From: CAG-826 sp964654155
GTDB taxonomy: Bacteria; Bacillota_I; Bacilli_A; RFN20; CAG-826
DNA: 21,818 nt
NCBI GenBank assembly: GCA_964654155.1
Contig: CAZZGL010000018.1
Span: 1-21,818, forward strand
Reading direction: 5' to 3'
Shown: positions 7,844 to 16,200 of the stretch, piece by piece
How positions within the stretch are numbered: position 1 is the stretch's first letter
Layout of the letters: every line of letters starts with the position of its first letter
The notes under the pieces: model-generated
Databases searched by the model: none
The model's input: the letters and a program-made list of their open reading frames with translations, nothing else
What the model was told of the DNA's origin: nothing
Translations under genes and position numbers: made by a program

Positions 7844-8327
7844 ATAATTTGGCTAGCATTGGTAAAACTATTGTTATTCCCCAACTTATTAAAACGCTAT
7901 AAGCGTAGTATTTAGCGATATCTCCAACATAATCTAAAGATAATAAATGTAGTCCATAACAGATTAATGCTGGAACAAATAATAGCCACAATAATTCTCT
8001 TATTTTAATATTTAATTTAATTATCAATTCGGTAAACCAAAACAACATATTCCTTGTTACGCCGTTACAAGGATGATTGTAGCAATTAGGGCGATGAAAG
8101 TAGATTCTTTTATAGCGTCTGATTTTTTCTCTTGTTTCCGCAGTTACATAGCTTCCATGGTCAGTGTAAGTTGTTTCATATCCATTATGTTCAACAACAT
8201 TTTCGCGACCTCTAGTTTTATATCCAAGGGATTTTAATTCCCATTTAAGCATTTCTGCACCTAAAAGAACATAAGGTATTCCTTTATAATGAATTAATAA
8301 ATCTTTTTCTCTTATCTTTCTTTTCAT
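7752..8327 (-). CDS. Uncharacterised protein with two membrane helices
   Basis: I do not recognise this 191-residue family. Residues 1-100 are hydrophilic and basic with a Cys/His-bearing segment (YFHRPNCYNHPCNG) that could bind metal. Two hydrophobic helices follow at about 112-132 (LLWLLFVPALICYGLHLLSL) and 138-160, and the tail is basic (RRNGLKAWSEYDNYE). It is therefore a likely inner-membrane protein with a cytoplasmic N-domain. AAAGGAG precedes the ATG by 9 bases, and a perfect TATAAT lies on the minus strand at 8359-8354. It sits just upstream of the DUF2974 gene. A decayed copy of its 3' end is found at 10364-10453, so the two genes were duplicated together. Confidence 0.75.
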   Translation of the reverse strand: MKRKIREKDLLIHYKGIPYVLLGAEMLKWELKSLGYKTRGRENVVEHNGYETTYTDHGSYVTAETREKIRRYKRIYFHRPNCYNHPCNGVTRNMLFWFTELIIKLNIKIRELLWLLFVPALICYGLHLLSLDYVGDIAKYYAYSVLISWGITIVLPMLAKLWRKIFYLDEKTDSFLRRNGLKAWSEYDNYE

Positions 8328-8353
8328 ATGTATGAGCTCCTTTGCTTATTTAA

Positions 8354-8359
8354 ATTATA
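8354..8359 (-). promoter_or_regulatory. -10 box of the membrane-protein gene
   Basis: A perfect TATAAT on the minus strand lies 27 bases upstream of the ATG. No convincing -35 is visible at the expected distance. Confidence 0.4.
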
Positions 8360-8422
8360 CATAAATATTATTTTTATGGTTTATTTTTTTATTAAGATGC
8401 AAAAATCATATTAGTATATTTA

Positions 8423-8451
8423 TTTACAAAAGGTCGGCATACCGATATAAT
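8423..8451 (+). promoter_or_regulatory. Promoter with embedded operator of the hipBA-like pair
   Basis: TTTACA (8423-8428), exactly 17 bases and TATAAT (8446-8451) make a near-consensus promoter. The spacer contains the palindrome TCGG-CATA-CCGA (8434-8445) touching the -10 box. A bound repressor would block RNA polymerase. The HTH product of the first gene is the obvious candidate, by analogy with HipB; binding is inferred. Confidence 0.75.
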
Positions 8452-8479
8452 AACAGTAGTAAAAGAAAGGATGATGTAA

Positions 8480-8941
8480 ATGAACTTACAAGAATATATA
8501 AACAGTTTAAATATAACAAAATACCATCTATCACAAATCAGCGGTATTCCTAAAACAACTATAATTGATATTTGTTCTGGAAAAAGCTCTCTTCAAAAAT
8601 GCTCTGCACGAACGGTGCAGCAACTTGCCAAAGCACTTAATTGTACAATGGAATATATTATGTCTTTGGATACAATAGATGTGGGGTATGATAAAGTAAT
8701 TGGATTACCTAAAAGTAAAAAGTATCTTGAATGTGATCTGCCACCATATTTGCAATCTTCTTTGGAAAATATGATTGCTTCATGGAAAATCGTTGATGGC
8801 GGCAAGATAGACTACCATTGGGATATGAACTGGTGCGAATTAAATGCAGATATAAATTCTGCCGAAGTTGAGCAAGAAATATCGAAAGAACAAGCGTGGT
8901 ATTTGCGTGAGAAATATTTACGGATGAAACGAGGTGACTAA
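8480..8941 (+). CDS. HipB-like HTH regulator/antitoxin with C-terminal extension
   Basis: A 153-residue protein. Residues 1-65 are a helix-turn-helix domain (LSQISGIPKTTIIDICSGKS, then RTVQQLAKALNCTMEYIM). An unrecognised ~85-residue C-terminal domain rich in Trp and acidic residues follows (SWKIVDGGKIDYHWDMNW, ending REKYLRMKRGD). A simple HipB antitoxin is about 90 residues, so this is longer, and the extension may contact the kinase. AAAGGA lies upstream of the ATG at a normal distance. Its stop is 3 bases from the next start, so the two are co-translated. The promoter contains a palindrome that this protein probably binds. Base composition is visibly less AT-rich than the flanking genes, a sign of horizontal acquisition. 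Confidence 0.82.
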   Translation: MNLQEYINSLNITKYHLSQISGIPKTTIIDICSGKSSLQKCSARTVQQLAKALNCTMEYIMSLDTIDVGYDKVIGLPKSKKYLECDLPPYLQSSLENMIASWKIVDGGKIDYHWDMNWCELNADINSAEVEQEISKEQAWYLREKYLRMKRGD

Positions 8942-8944
8942 CTG

Positions 8945-9856
8945 ATGATTGATTTTACTAATTTTCCTGTTCGTAATAAGACTTATGCAGGCGCAAACGG
9001 CAGTAAAATTTCTATATTGTATAATAATGAATTGTATATGTTGAAATTCCCTGGCGTTCCTGTTATTAATAAGCAAATGAGTTATGCAAATGGGTGTATT
9101 TCAGAATATCTTGGATGTCATATTTTTGAAAGCATCGGTATTTTGGTTCAAAACACCTTACTTGGAACTTACACCAAAAACGGAAAGCAGAAAATTGTTG
9201 TAGCTTGCAAGGATTTCACTGCAGGCGGTCTTGTTTTGCAAGACTTTGCTTCATTGAAGAACACAATTATTGATTATGCCCACAATGGCTATGGCACGGA
9301 ACTGAGCGATATTGAAAAAACCTTAGAGGAACAAACCGCTATTGATTCAAAAGTATTGACCGAATGGTTTTGGGATATGTTTATAGTTGATGCTTTAATT
9401 GGAAACTGGGATAGACATAATGGTAACTGGGGTTTTCTTTATAATAGTATTACCGATGAAATTTCTCTTGCACCTATTTACGATTGTGGCAGTTGTCTTT
9501 TTCCTCAAGCAGATGAGGAAATTATGCAAAAGGTGTTAGAAAATCCTGCTGAGCGTGAAGTGCGTATCTTTGAAAGACCGCTTTCTGGAATAAAGATTAA
9601 CGGTCAGAAAATTCAATATTTTAAATTTATTTCATCTTTGGAAAATAACGATTGTAATAAGGCGTTAAAGCGTATATTACCTAAGATTGATATGGAAAAG
9701 ATTTATAAAATCGTAGATGAAACACCTTTTATTTCTGATTTGCAGAAAGAATTTTATAAGACAATACTCCGGGAACGAAAGGAACGAATTTTGGATTTTT
9801 CTTATAAAAAACTCTGTAAATATGAAGGTTTAAAAACAAGAAACGGTAAAATATAA
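8945..9856 (+). CDS. HipA/CtkA-family serine/threonine kinase (HipT-like toxin)
   Basis: A 303-residue kinase of the HipA fold. The N-lobe has a Gly-rich GANGSKISI loop and the lysine motif YMLKFPG. The catalytic loop is NWDRHNGNWGF (Asp156, His158, Asn161), and YDCGS with Asp180 is the DFG-like metal site. It is shorter than E. coli HipA (about 440) because the HipA N-terminal subdomain is absent, as in HipT and Helicobacter CtkA. Such kinases phosphorylate protein targets, in toxins often aminoacyl-tRNA synthetases; the target here is unknown. GAGGTGA precedes the ATG by 7 bases. It is coupled to the HTH gene and followed by a terminator. Composition is less AT-rich than its neighbours. Confidence 0.85.
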   Translation: MIDFTNFPVRNKTYAGANGSKISILYNNELYMLKFPGVPVINKQMSYANGCISEYLGCHIFESIGILVQNTLLGTYTKNGKQKIVVACKDFTAGGLVLQDFASLKNTIIDYAHNGYGTELSDIEKTLEEQTAIDSKVLTEWFWDMFIVDALIGNWDRHNGNWGFLYNSITDEISLAPIYDCGSCLFPQADEEIMQKVLENPAEREVRIFERPLSGIKINGQKIQYFKFISSLENNDCNKALKRILPKIDMEKIYKIVDETPFISDLQKEFYKTILRERKERILDFSYKKLCKYEGLKTRNGKI

Positions 9857-9878
9857 TAATAATTGAATATCTGCGTTG

Positions 9879-9910
9879 AGCCGATGGGTAATATCCTATC
9901 GACTTTTTTA
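9879..9910 (+). terminator. Terminator of the hipBA-like pair
   Basis: AGCCGATGGG-TAATAT-CCTATCGACT forms a 10-bp stem with one mismatch and one G-U pair, followed by a run of T. It lies 23 bases after the kinase stop codon. Confidence 0.8.
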
Positions 9911-9967
9911 ACTTAGTCTTAAAGTGAAAAGATGATTTTTTGAATAAAAATCTAAAAGAAAATGTGC

Positions 9968-10315
9968 TCACATTGAAATTTTGGTAAAAGTAATATAAAT
10001 GAAATCGCTAGAAAAATAAAAATTTAAGCAAGGAACATGAATAAAAACATCATTTAAATTTTTTCTGATTAGTTTTAAAAGTCGACGGTTTAATTTTGGA
10101 TCTAAAGTTTCTTCACATAATTTGATTATTAATAAATCTTCATTAATTAAATCTTGAAAGTTAATATAATGGTCATTGTCATCTAATGTTGGAACAAGAT
10201 TCTCAAAGTTAAGATAGGATAATTGGCACAGAATTAAACTATCCACTTCATTAAACATCATTTCATCTAATGAACGATTTTCAAACTTTTTCATATAGTA
10301 ATTCATATTTTTCAT
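9968..10315 (-). pseudogene. Truncated second copy of the DUF2974 gene
   Basis: The first 85 residues match those of the intact DUF2974 protein at 6554-7693 except for five substitutions (I5N, G12E, T20M, H58N, G69E). Homology then ends abruptly after LLKLIRK and 30 unrelated residues run to a TGA. The catalytic serine region is absent, so no hydrolase can be made. The ATG and a weakened ribosome site (GGGGG) remain, so a short product is possible. It belongs to the larger repeat that continues to 10453 and lies just behind the hipBA-like terminator, pointing the opposite way. Confidence 0.85.
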
Positions 10316-10453
10316 TGAATCTTGTCCCCCATTTTTAAGTGAATAATAATACAGAATCTATGTTTATTCATAATTATCGTATTCTGACCACGCTTTTAGC
10401 TGTTTCGTCTTAAAAATGAATCGGCTTTTCATCGAGATAAAATAATTTTCTCC
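10061..10453 (-). repeat. Long direct repeat, copy 2 (degraded)
   Basis: This matches 7439-7843 over nearly its whole length, with small indels (for example 7 bases missing in the spacer) and scattered substitutions. It holds the DUF2974 gene start and the membrane-protein gene end. The hipBA-like pair and the rest of the membrane-protein gene lie between the copies. Confidence 0.9.
10364..10453 (-). pseudogene. 3' remnant of the two-helix membrane protein gene
   Basis: These 90 bases match the last ~30 codons of the gene at 7752-8327, including the final WSEYDNYE and stop. Missing bases in CTTTTAGCTG and GGCTTTTC break the frame. Similarity ends at 10453, so only the 3' end survives. Confidence 0.85.
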
Positions 10454-10470
10454 TTGTACTATTTAATTTT

Positions 10471-10558
10471 CAACACAAGTTTTTTTCGGTAACAACACAA
10501 GATATGTTTATTTACAACACAAGAATTCTTTTGGCGCAACACAATTAATTATTTTTAA
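10471..10558. repeat. Four CAACACAA motifs at exact 22-bp period
   Basis: CAACACAA starts at 10471, 10493, 10515 and 10537, each 22 bases from the next. The first three extend to CAACACAAG. The 13-14 bases between them are unrelated and AT-rich. The last motif touches the stop codon of the WYL regulator gene. A 22-bp step places the sites on the same face of the helix, two turns apart, as expected for cooperative protein binding. No hairpin is formed, so it is not a terminator. Confidence 0.85.
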
Positions 10559-11537
10559 TTGGATTCTTCCTATATTTAGTAAAGGCTTCATAATACTTTC
10601 TTTTGAATTTTCTTTGTAGATGCGCAGGTGAAATAATTTTAACTTGTTTTCCAAATCTAAAAAAGTAAAATTCAATTTGGTTATAAGAGCAAGTAAAATA
10701 ATAGATGTTGTTTTCTTTTTTATAATAAGAAGGTCTATTTAAATAGAAGTTTTGATAGTTCTTTTCGCCTTCGGGAGTTAATTCTAAAATGGTAAGTGAT
10801 TCTTCATTAATTGGAAATTGTGCTCCATGTTCAATTGTAGCTTCCAGGTTATTAATTTCTATTTTAGAAAATGAAAATGATTCGTTTGTAAGATGAATAT
10901 CAACAATTTTATAGAGCTTTCTTGAAATTAACATCCGATTTCCTTTTTTAGTATTGATATAGCCAATTATGTAATTATATAACTCCTCTTTAGTTGTTTT
11001 TATTTTATATGGCTCAATGATAAGGGTTTCTCCTTTAATGCCAGAAATAATTATTTTCTTTTTTTCTTTAATCGCAGTGGAAATTAATTGAGCATTTTTT
11101 TTAAATAGAAATCTTTCTCTTTGCCATTGACTATAAGAACAATAAGAAATTAGCATTTCACGAAAGTATTGAGAAATTGAACGTTCTCTTAAATAATACT
11201 TTTCAATGATTTGATATATTTTTTCATTGCTTTTAGAAATAATAAATTGAAGTGAACAATCATAATTTTGATCATTTTTTTTAATTTCAGAAGTGTTTAT
11301 TAATGAAATTAAATTATCAATATTATTGGTTGCATTATCTTTTAGGATTATGCGAATTCTTTTTTCTAATTCTTCTTCTTGAAGTAAAAAATCTTCATAG
11401 TAATTTTCTAATAATTGATTGATAAATTTATTCTTATTAATCGTGCCATTTTCTTTTTTGAATTCAAAGGAATCCATGTCATTACAAATGATTGTGTATA
11501 TGTCTTTTGGAAGATTGACTTTAACTTTTATATTCAT
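10545..11537 (-). CDS. RHH-WYL domain transcriptional regulator
   Basis: A 330-residue regulator. Residues 1-50 resemble a ribbon-helix-helix DNA-binding domain (MNIKVKVNLPKDIYTI, then NKNKFINQLLENYYEDF). A helical middle follows, then a WYL-type ligand-sensing domain at about 150-230 (LIIEPYKIKTTKEELYNYII, ISRKLYKIVDI). The C-terminal domain ends FRFGKQVKIISPAHLQRKF, like the WCX domain. WYL proteins often control phage-defence loci, and RHH-WYL proteins are known near type VI-D CRISPR; here no CRISPR array is seen. It is transcribed away from the AAA+ gene. AAGAAGGTG lies 5 bases before the ATG. An inverted repeat overlaps its predicted -35 box, suggesting autoregulation. Confidence 0.85.
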   Translation of the reverse strand: MNIKVKVNLPKDIYTIICNDMDSFEFKKENGTINKNKFINQLLENYYEDFLLQEEELEKRIRIILKDNATNNIDNLISLINTSEIKKNDQNYDCSLQFIISKSNEKIYQIIEKYYLRERSISQYFREMLISYCSYSQWQRERFLFKKNAQLISTAIKEKKKIIISGIKGETLIIEPYKIKTTKEELYNYIIGYINTKKGNRMLISRKLYKIVDIHLTNESFSFSKIEINNLEATIEHGAQFPINEESLTILELTPEGEKNYQNFYLNRPSYYKKENNIYYFTCSYNQIEFYFFRFGKQVKIISPAHLQRKFKRKYYEAFTKYRKNPIKNN

Positions 11538-11559
11538 AAAAACACCTTCTTTTTTATTA

Positions 11560-11588
11560 AGTATACAATAAGTTCATTAAATATGAAC
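11560..11588 (-). promoter_or_regulatory. WYL gene promoter overlapped by an inverted repeat
   Basis: On the minus strand TATACT (11565-11560) lies 17 bases from GTTCAT (11588-11583). That hexamer is also one arm of the perfect inverted repeat GTTCAT-TAAAT-ATGAAC (11572-11588). A third ATGAAC occurs at 11655-11660. A dimer bound there would cover the promoter. Autorepression is inferred. Confidence 0.5.
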
Positions 11589-11675
11589 AAAAAATATCAT
11601 ATTTTTAAATCAAATAATAAATTAATATATTTAATATATTAAATAAAAAAATATATGAACGATTATTGACTATTT

Positions 11676-11704
11676 TTGCTAATATTTTTTTTGATATATA
11701 TTAT
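11676..11704 (+). promoter_or_regulatory. Possible promoter of the AAA+ gene
   Basis: TTGCTA (11676-11681), 17 bases and TATTAT (11699-11704) fit a vegetative promoter moderately well in very AT-rich sequence. A TTGTGTT at 11714-11720, matching the reverse of the 22-bp array motif, lies between it and the ribosome site. Confidence 0.35.
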
Positions 11705-11741
11705 TTAAAATGATTGTGTTACGAAAGGTGAGGTGGTTAAA

Positions 11742-13130
11742 ATGAATAAAATTAGTATAAATGATATAGCCGGATATGAAAAAGAAAAGGAAGAATTAAT
11801 AAAGATAATAGAGGTTCTTCAAAATAAAAAAGAATTATTTAATAAAGGTGGGTATATTCCAAAAGGTTTAATTCTTTATGGTCCTCCAGGAAATGGCAAG
11901 ACTTTATTTGCTAAAGTTTTAGCCTCAAGCACCAATATAAAATTTTATGAATTTGATGCAAGTAAAGAAAATGTTTGTCAAAGATTAAAAAAGCTTTTTA
12001 AAATTGCATCAAGAAAAGAACAAGCAATTATCTTTATAGATGAAATCGATCGGCTTATAAAATTAAAATATACTAAAGATACACCAGAAAAAGTAATATC
12101 TGTTTTAGCGTCATTGATTGATGGATATTCTACCAAAGCTAGAAATCCAATTTTTGTGATAGGAACAACAAATGATTATGAAAGTATACCAGAAGCAATT
12201 ATCCGCCCAGGAAGAATAGATAAAAAGATATTTATCGACCGCCCTAATGATAATTCACGAAAAGAAATTATTAAATATTATATTAATCAAACAGAGTGTA
12301 AATTTGAAACTAGCATTGAAAAAATAATTAAGCTAACTAATAAGTTTTCTTCTGCAGCAATAAAAACACTTATTAACGAGTGTGTTATAGACTCAGATAA
12401 TAATAATTATGTGACAAATGAATTATTAGAAAAAAAGGTTAATGAAATATTAAATGAAGATATAGGTGTGGATATTTCTAAACCTGATTCCATTATCACT
12501 GCATATGCAGAACTTGGTCGTTTTGTAGTGGCTAGGTCTTTTAAAAATGATGATTATATATTAAATATTAATCAACAAGGTAATTCTAGTGGAAAGATTT
12601 TTTCTTCATGTAATTTTTCATTAGATGACGACGATGATTATTATGATTTTGACGATGAAGAAGAATATGAAGAAGAAAGTGAAAATAAGACAGAAGGCGG
12701 ATTAATTCATTCAAAAAAAGATATTATTGATGCGATTATGATTTCTATGGGCGCGGTTGCTGCGAATATTATGTTTAATCGTGGTCCATATACAATTGAT
12801 TACTATTATATACAAGAAGCGCGTTTATTAATAAAATCCGCAATTAAATGTGGCTTTTATGGATTAGAATATTGTGCATGTTTTGATGAAAATGGTTTAA
12901 ATAATGGTTTTGTATCAGAAATAGCAAAGCAAAAATATGAAACCTTGACTGGTGAAATATTAAAAGATGCATACGATAAAGCACGCAGTATTATTAAAAA
13001 TAAGCGAGAAGTGTTTAAAGTATTGCTTCCAATGTTGATTGCTAAAAAAACAATTGATTCTGAAGAAGCTGAACCTTTAATTAAGGATTATTTTAAAAAG
13101 ATGATTAAAAAGAAAGATGATTCTATATAG
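11742..13130 (+). CDS. FtsH-like AAA+ protein with inactivated M41 peptidase domain
   Basis: A 462-residue protein. The AAA+ domain (residues 1-200) has Walker A GPPGNGKT (47-54), Walker B IIFIDEID (Asp100, Glu101) and the second-region-of-homology arginines in IRPGRID. Residues ~250-460 follow the FtsH M41 peptidase pattern: TAYAELGR stands where FtsH has TAYHEAGH, and SMGAVAANIMF where it has LGGRAAEELVF. His256 is Ala and His260 is Arg, so zinc cannot bind and proteolysis is not expected. FtsH's N-terminal membrane helices are absent. An acidic stretch of about 20 residues starts at 295. I prefer ATG at 11742 (GAGGTGG 6 bases upstream) over GTG at 11733. It is likely an unfoldase or remodelling ATPase. 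It has its own terminator. Confidence 0.85.
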   Translation: MNKISINDIAGYEKEKEELIKIIEVLQNKKELFNKGGYIPKGLILYGPPGNGKTLFAKVLASSTNIKFYEFDASKENVCQRLKKLFKIASRKEQAIIFIDEIDRLIKLKYTKDTPEKVISVLASLIDGYSTKARNPIFVIGTTNDYESIPEAIIRPGRIDKKIFIDRPNDNSRKEIIKYYINQTECKFETSIEKIIKLTNKFSSAAIKTLINECVIDSDNNNYVTNELLEKKVNEILNEDIGVDISKPDSIITAYAELGRFVVARSFKNDDYILNINQQGNSSGKIFSSCNFSLDDDDDYYDFDDEEEYEEESENKTEGGLIHSKKDIIDAIMISMGAVAANIMFNRGPYTIDYYYIQEARLLIKSAIKCGFYGLEYCACFDENGLNNGFVSEIAKQKYETLTGEILKDAYDKARSIIKNKREVFKVLLPMLIAKKTIDSEEAEPLIKDYFKKMIKKKDDSI

Positions 13131-13141
13131 AAATATTATTT

Positions 13142-13179
13142 AAAAATGAGTGACTTAAATTGATTAAGTCGCCATTTTT
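13142..13179 (+). terminator. Terminator of the AAA+ gene
   Basis: GACTTAA-ATTGA-TTAAGTC is a perfect 7-bp stem, extended after a small internal loop by AAAAATG/CATTTTT. The T run on its 3' side completes an intrinsic terminator 12 bases after the stop codon. It argues that the helicase gene is transcribed separately, at least in part. Confidence 0.8.
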
Positions 13180-13237
13180 AAATTTACATGTATTTTTTAT
13201 AAAAAAGGAATTCTGTTATAAAAGTACTTTTAATTAT

Positions 13238-13255
13238 TAATAGTAATTGCTATTA
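13238..13255 (+). promoter_or_regulatory. Inverted repeat just upstream of the helicase gene
   Basis: TAATAG-TAATTG-CTATTA is a 6-bp inverted repeat lying 6 bases before the TTGAGG ribosome site. It could be an operator or a translation-controlling hairpin. A weak TATAAA (13217-13222) upstream is the only -10 candidate I see. Confidence 0.3.
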
Positions 13256-13274
13256 TTTTATTGAGGTTTTGCGT

Positions 13275-16200
13275 ATGGACAATATAGTAAAAACATTAAT
13301 AAAAGGCATTAATCATAAGCAATGGATAGAAATTGAATACGATAATCCTGAAGGAAATACGAGATATTGGATAGGCATAAGAGATTATTTTTATAAAAAG
13401 AAATGCGATTCTGCACAGCTTATTTTAATGGTAGACATATTTAATCCTACTTTAGAAGAAGGGTATATAAAAAATTCTTACATATATTTTAGTAAAATAT
13501 TATCAGCGCAAGTTAAGCCTGAAACTTATTTTAAGCATTCCTTAGATCTTAACAAAAAAATAGAAAATAATCCTGATGATGATTTTTTATCTTATGTGCC
13601 AGAAATTAGTGAAAATGTTTTAGATTATTTATACGAATGTAGTATTTTAGATACTTCTCCATATATAAGTAATTACACGCAGATATTAGGTATTGATAAT
13701 GAGGTGCTTAAAGGTCAATATACTTTATCTTTACAACAATTTAAAAAACTCACAAAGAAATTATCTGTAAATAAAGATAACTATTATATTCTAGATTCTT
13801 TAGTTATGAATGAAGTATCGATTCATACTAAAAAAGGATTGTATGTTATTGCTTATCGTCCTTTATTATTTGATGTTGAAAATAAAGTTTTAACTGCATC
13901 TACAAGAATTATGATAAATAAACGCTTTGTTTTAAAAGATGAAAGTGGTAAACCTGAAATTGAAATTTCTGCTTATCATTATTTAAATGAAGAAGATTAT
14001 TATTTGCTAGATGATATTAATGTAACGATTGATGAACTTAAAAATGCGCTTGAAAAAAATGTTGAAGGTTCAAAAATAGATACTTCTCCACATATTCTTT
14101 CTCTTGCTCATCATTCTGTTGCAGGTTTAATTAAAGAGTATCGAGAGATTAATAAAAGAATTAATGATAATAATTTAAATTATCCACTTCTTTCCTTTTT
14201 TGGGAGAATTAATACAAAACCAAGAAGAAATATCACTTATCCAATTTCTTTGATAACTCCCGCAAATATTGACCAATTATTTGTTATATATAAAGCACTG
14301 AAGTTTCCTGTTACATATGTTCAAGGGCCACCAGGAACAGGTAAAACAAAAACAATCATTAATACCATCATTAGTGCTTTTTTTAACAATAAAACTGTTT
14401 TGGTATCAACAAACAATAATGTTCCTTTAGACGGAATCTATGATGGTCTTGTTAATATGGAATATATTAATGGTAAAGGTGTTTCTTATATTATTCCTTT
14501 CCCAGTTTTACGATTAGGAAACGATGAAAATATTTTAAAGTCTATTAAAACAATTATAAATTTAGTAAGAATTGCTGAGACTATTAATTCGGATGCTAAT
14601 GCAATTGATAGAGTTAGATTACGTTATATAAAGAAAAAAGATTCTTTGAATAGACTTATGGAAAAATATGAAGAATATAAAAATTTAAATGAAGTAAAAG
14701 AATTGTTAGAAGATAATTCTATTCAAGAAGCTTTCTCTTTAAGAAAAGTTTTATTTGTGGATCCTCAATTAGAGGATATAAAAAGAAAATTAGCTGAGAT
14801 TGGTAATATTGAAGAAAATCAAGAGGAAATTGATGATTTAATTCAAATTGACAATGATATTTTTATGTATCTTTATTTTGAATCTGCAAATAGAATTAAA
14901 GAATTAAAAAAACATAAATATGCCGATTTGATGAATATTGTGTATATTGATGATGACGAGTTGATGCTTAAAGAATTTAAAGCATATATAAGTGATGACG
15001 AAAAACTTAAATTATTAATAAAAGTATTTCCAGTTATCTTAACTACAAATATGTCATCGTTAAAAATTGGTAGTTCTAATCCTCATTTTGATTTAACGAT
15101 TATGGATGAAGCTGGTCAATGTGCTTCTCCATTTGCAATTCCACCTATTGCTAGAGGAAAAAACTTGCTTCTTGTTGGAGACCCTAATCAGCTTAAGCCG
15201 GTAGTTCAGCTTGATCAAAGAACAAATGATATTTTAAAAGAAAAGTTTAATATTCCTTCTAGTTATGATTTTTTACAAAATTCAATATTAGATATGTTTT
15301 TAAACAACGATACTGTTAATGAAATGATTTTATTGCGTTTACATTATCGATGTGATCCAAAAATAATAAGTTTTAATAATAAAATGTTTTATAACAATCA
15401 TTTAAAAATAATGACCAAAGGTATTGATAATAATCCATTGGTGTTTATTAATATTCCTCAAGGTACAGAAGTCGAAAAAAGAAATACATGTCTTGAAGAA
15501 GTTGATACGGTTATTTCTTATTGCCTTGAACATAAAGACAAATCTATAGGAATCATTACTCCATTTAAAAATCAAAAGCAATTATTAGCTAATGAAATAG
15601 AAAATCTTGGATTATCAGAAAGGGTTTCTGTAGGAACAGTTCATGAATTCCAAGGTGATGAGCAGGATGTTGTTATTTTTTCAACAGCAATTAGCAAAAA
15701 TACTTTACCAGCGACATATAATTGGCTTAAAACAAACAGTGAATTAATTAATGTTGCAACTTCAAGAGCAAAAACAAAATTAATAATGCTTGCAGATCAA
15801 AATTATATTGAACAATTTCATTCAGCGTTCAATGGTGATGATTATTTTTATGAATTGTATGAATATATTAAGAAAAAAGGAGCTTATTCTGTTTCTTTTT
15901 ATAGTAAATTTGGCACTAGGGCAACAGGGCTTAAAACATACAATAGCGAATTAGAAAGAGCGTTTTTAGACAATTTATCACAAGCAATCGAGTGTAATAA
16001 TGATCGCGAGATGGCATATAGAACTCAAGTGCCAATGAGTGCGGTATTTAATATGACAGAACTAGATGAAAAATATCAGTCTTACTTTTTTAAAAGTAAA
16101 TTTGATTTTGTGTTATATAGAATAGGAAGCGATAATCCTGTGGCAATTATTGAATTAAATGGTATAGAACATGAAACCGATGCGCTAGTAAAAAAACGCG

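Noticed and set aside
10471..10558. CRISPR array at the CAACACAA repeats
   Set aside because: The repeat is only 8-9 bases and the spacers 13-14. No CRISPR repeat is that short and no cas gene is present, despite the nearby WYL regulator.
11415..11642. Plus-strand open frame opposite the WYL gene start
   Set aside because: Its composition is that of antisense AT-rich sequence and it runs over the WYL promoter; no ribosome site.
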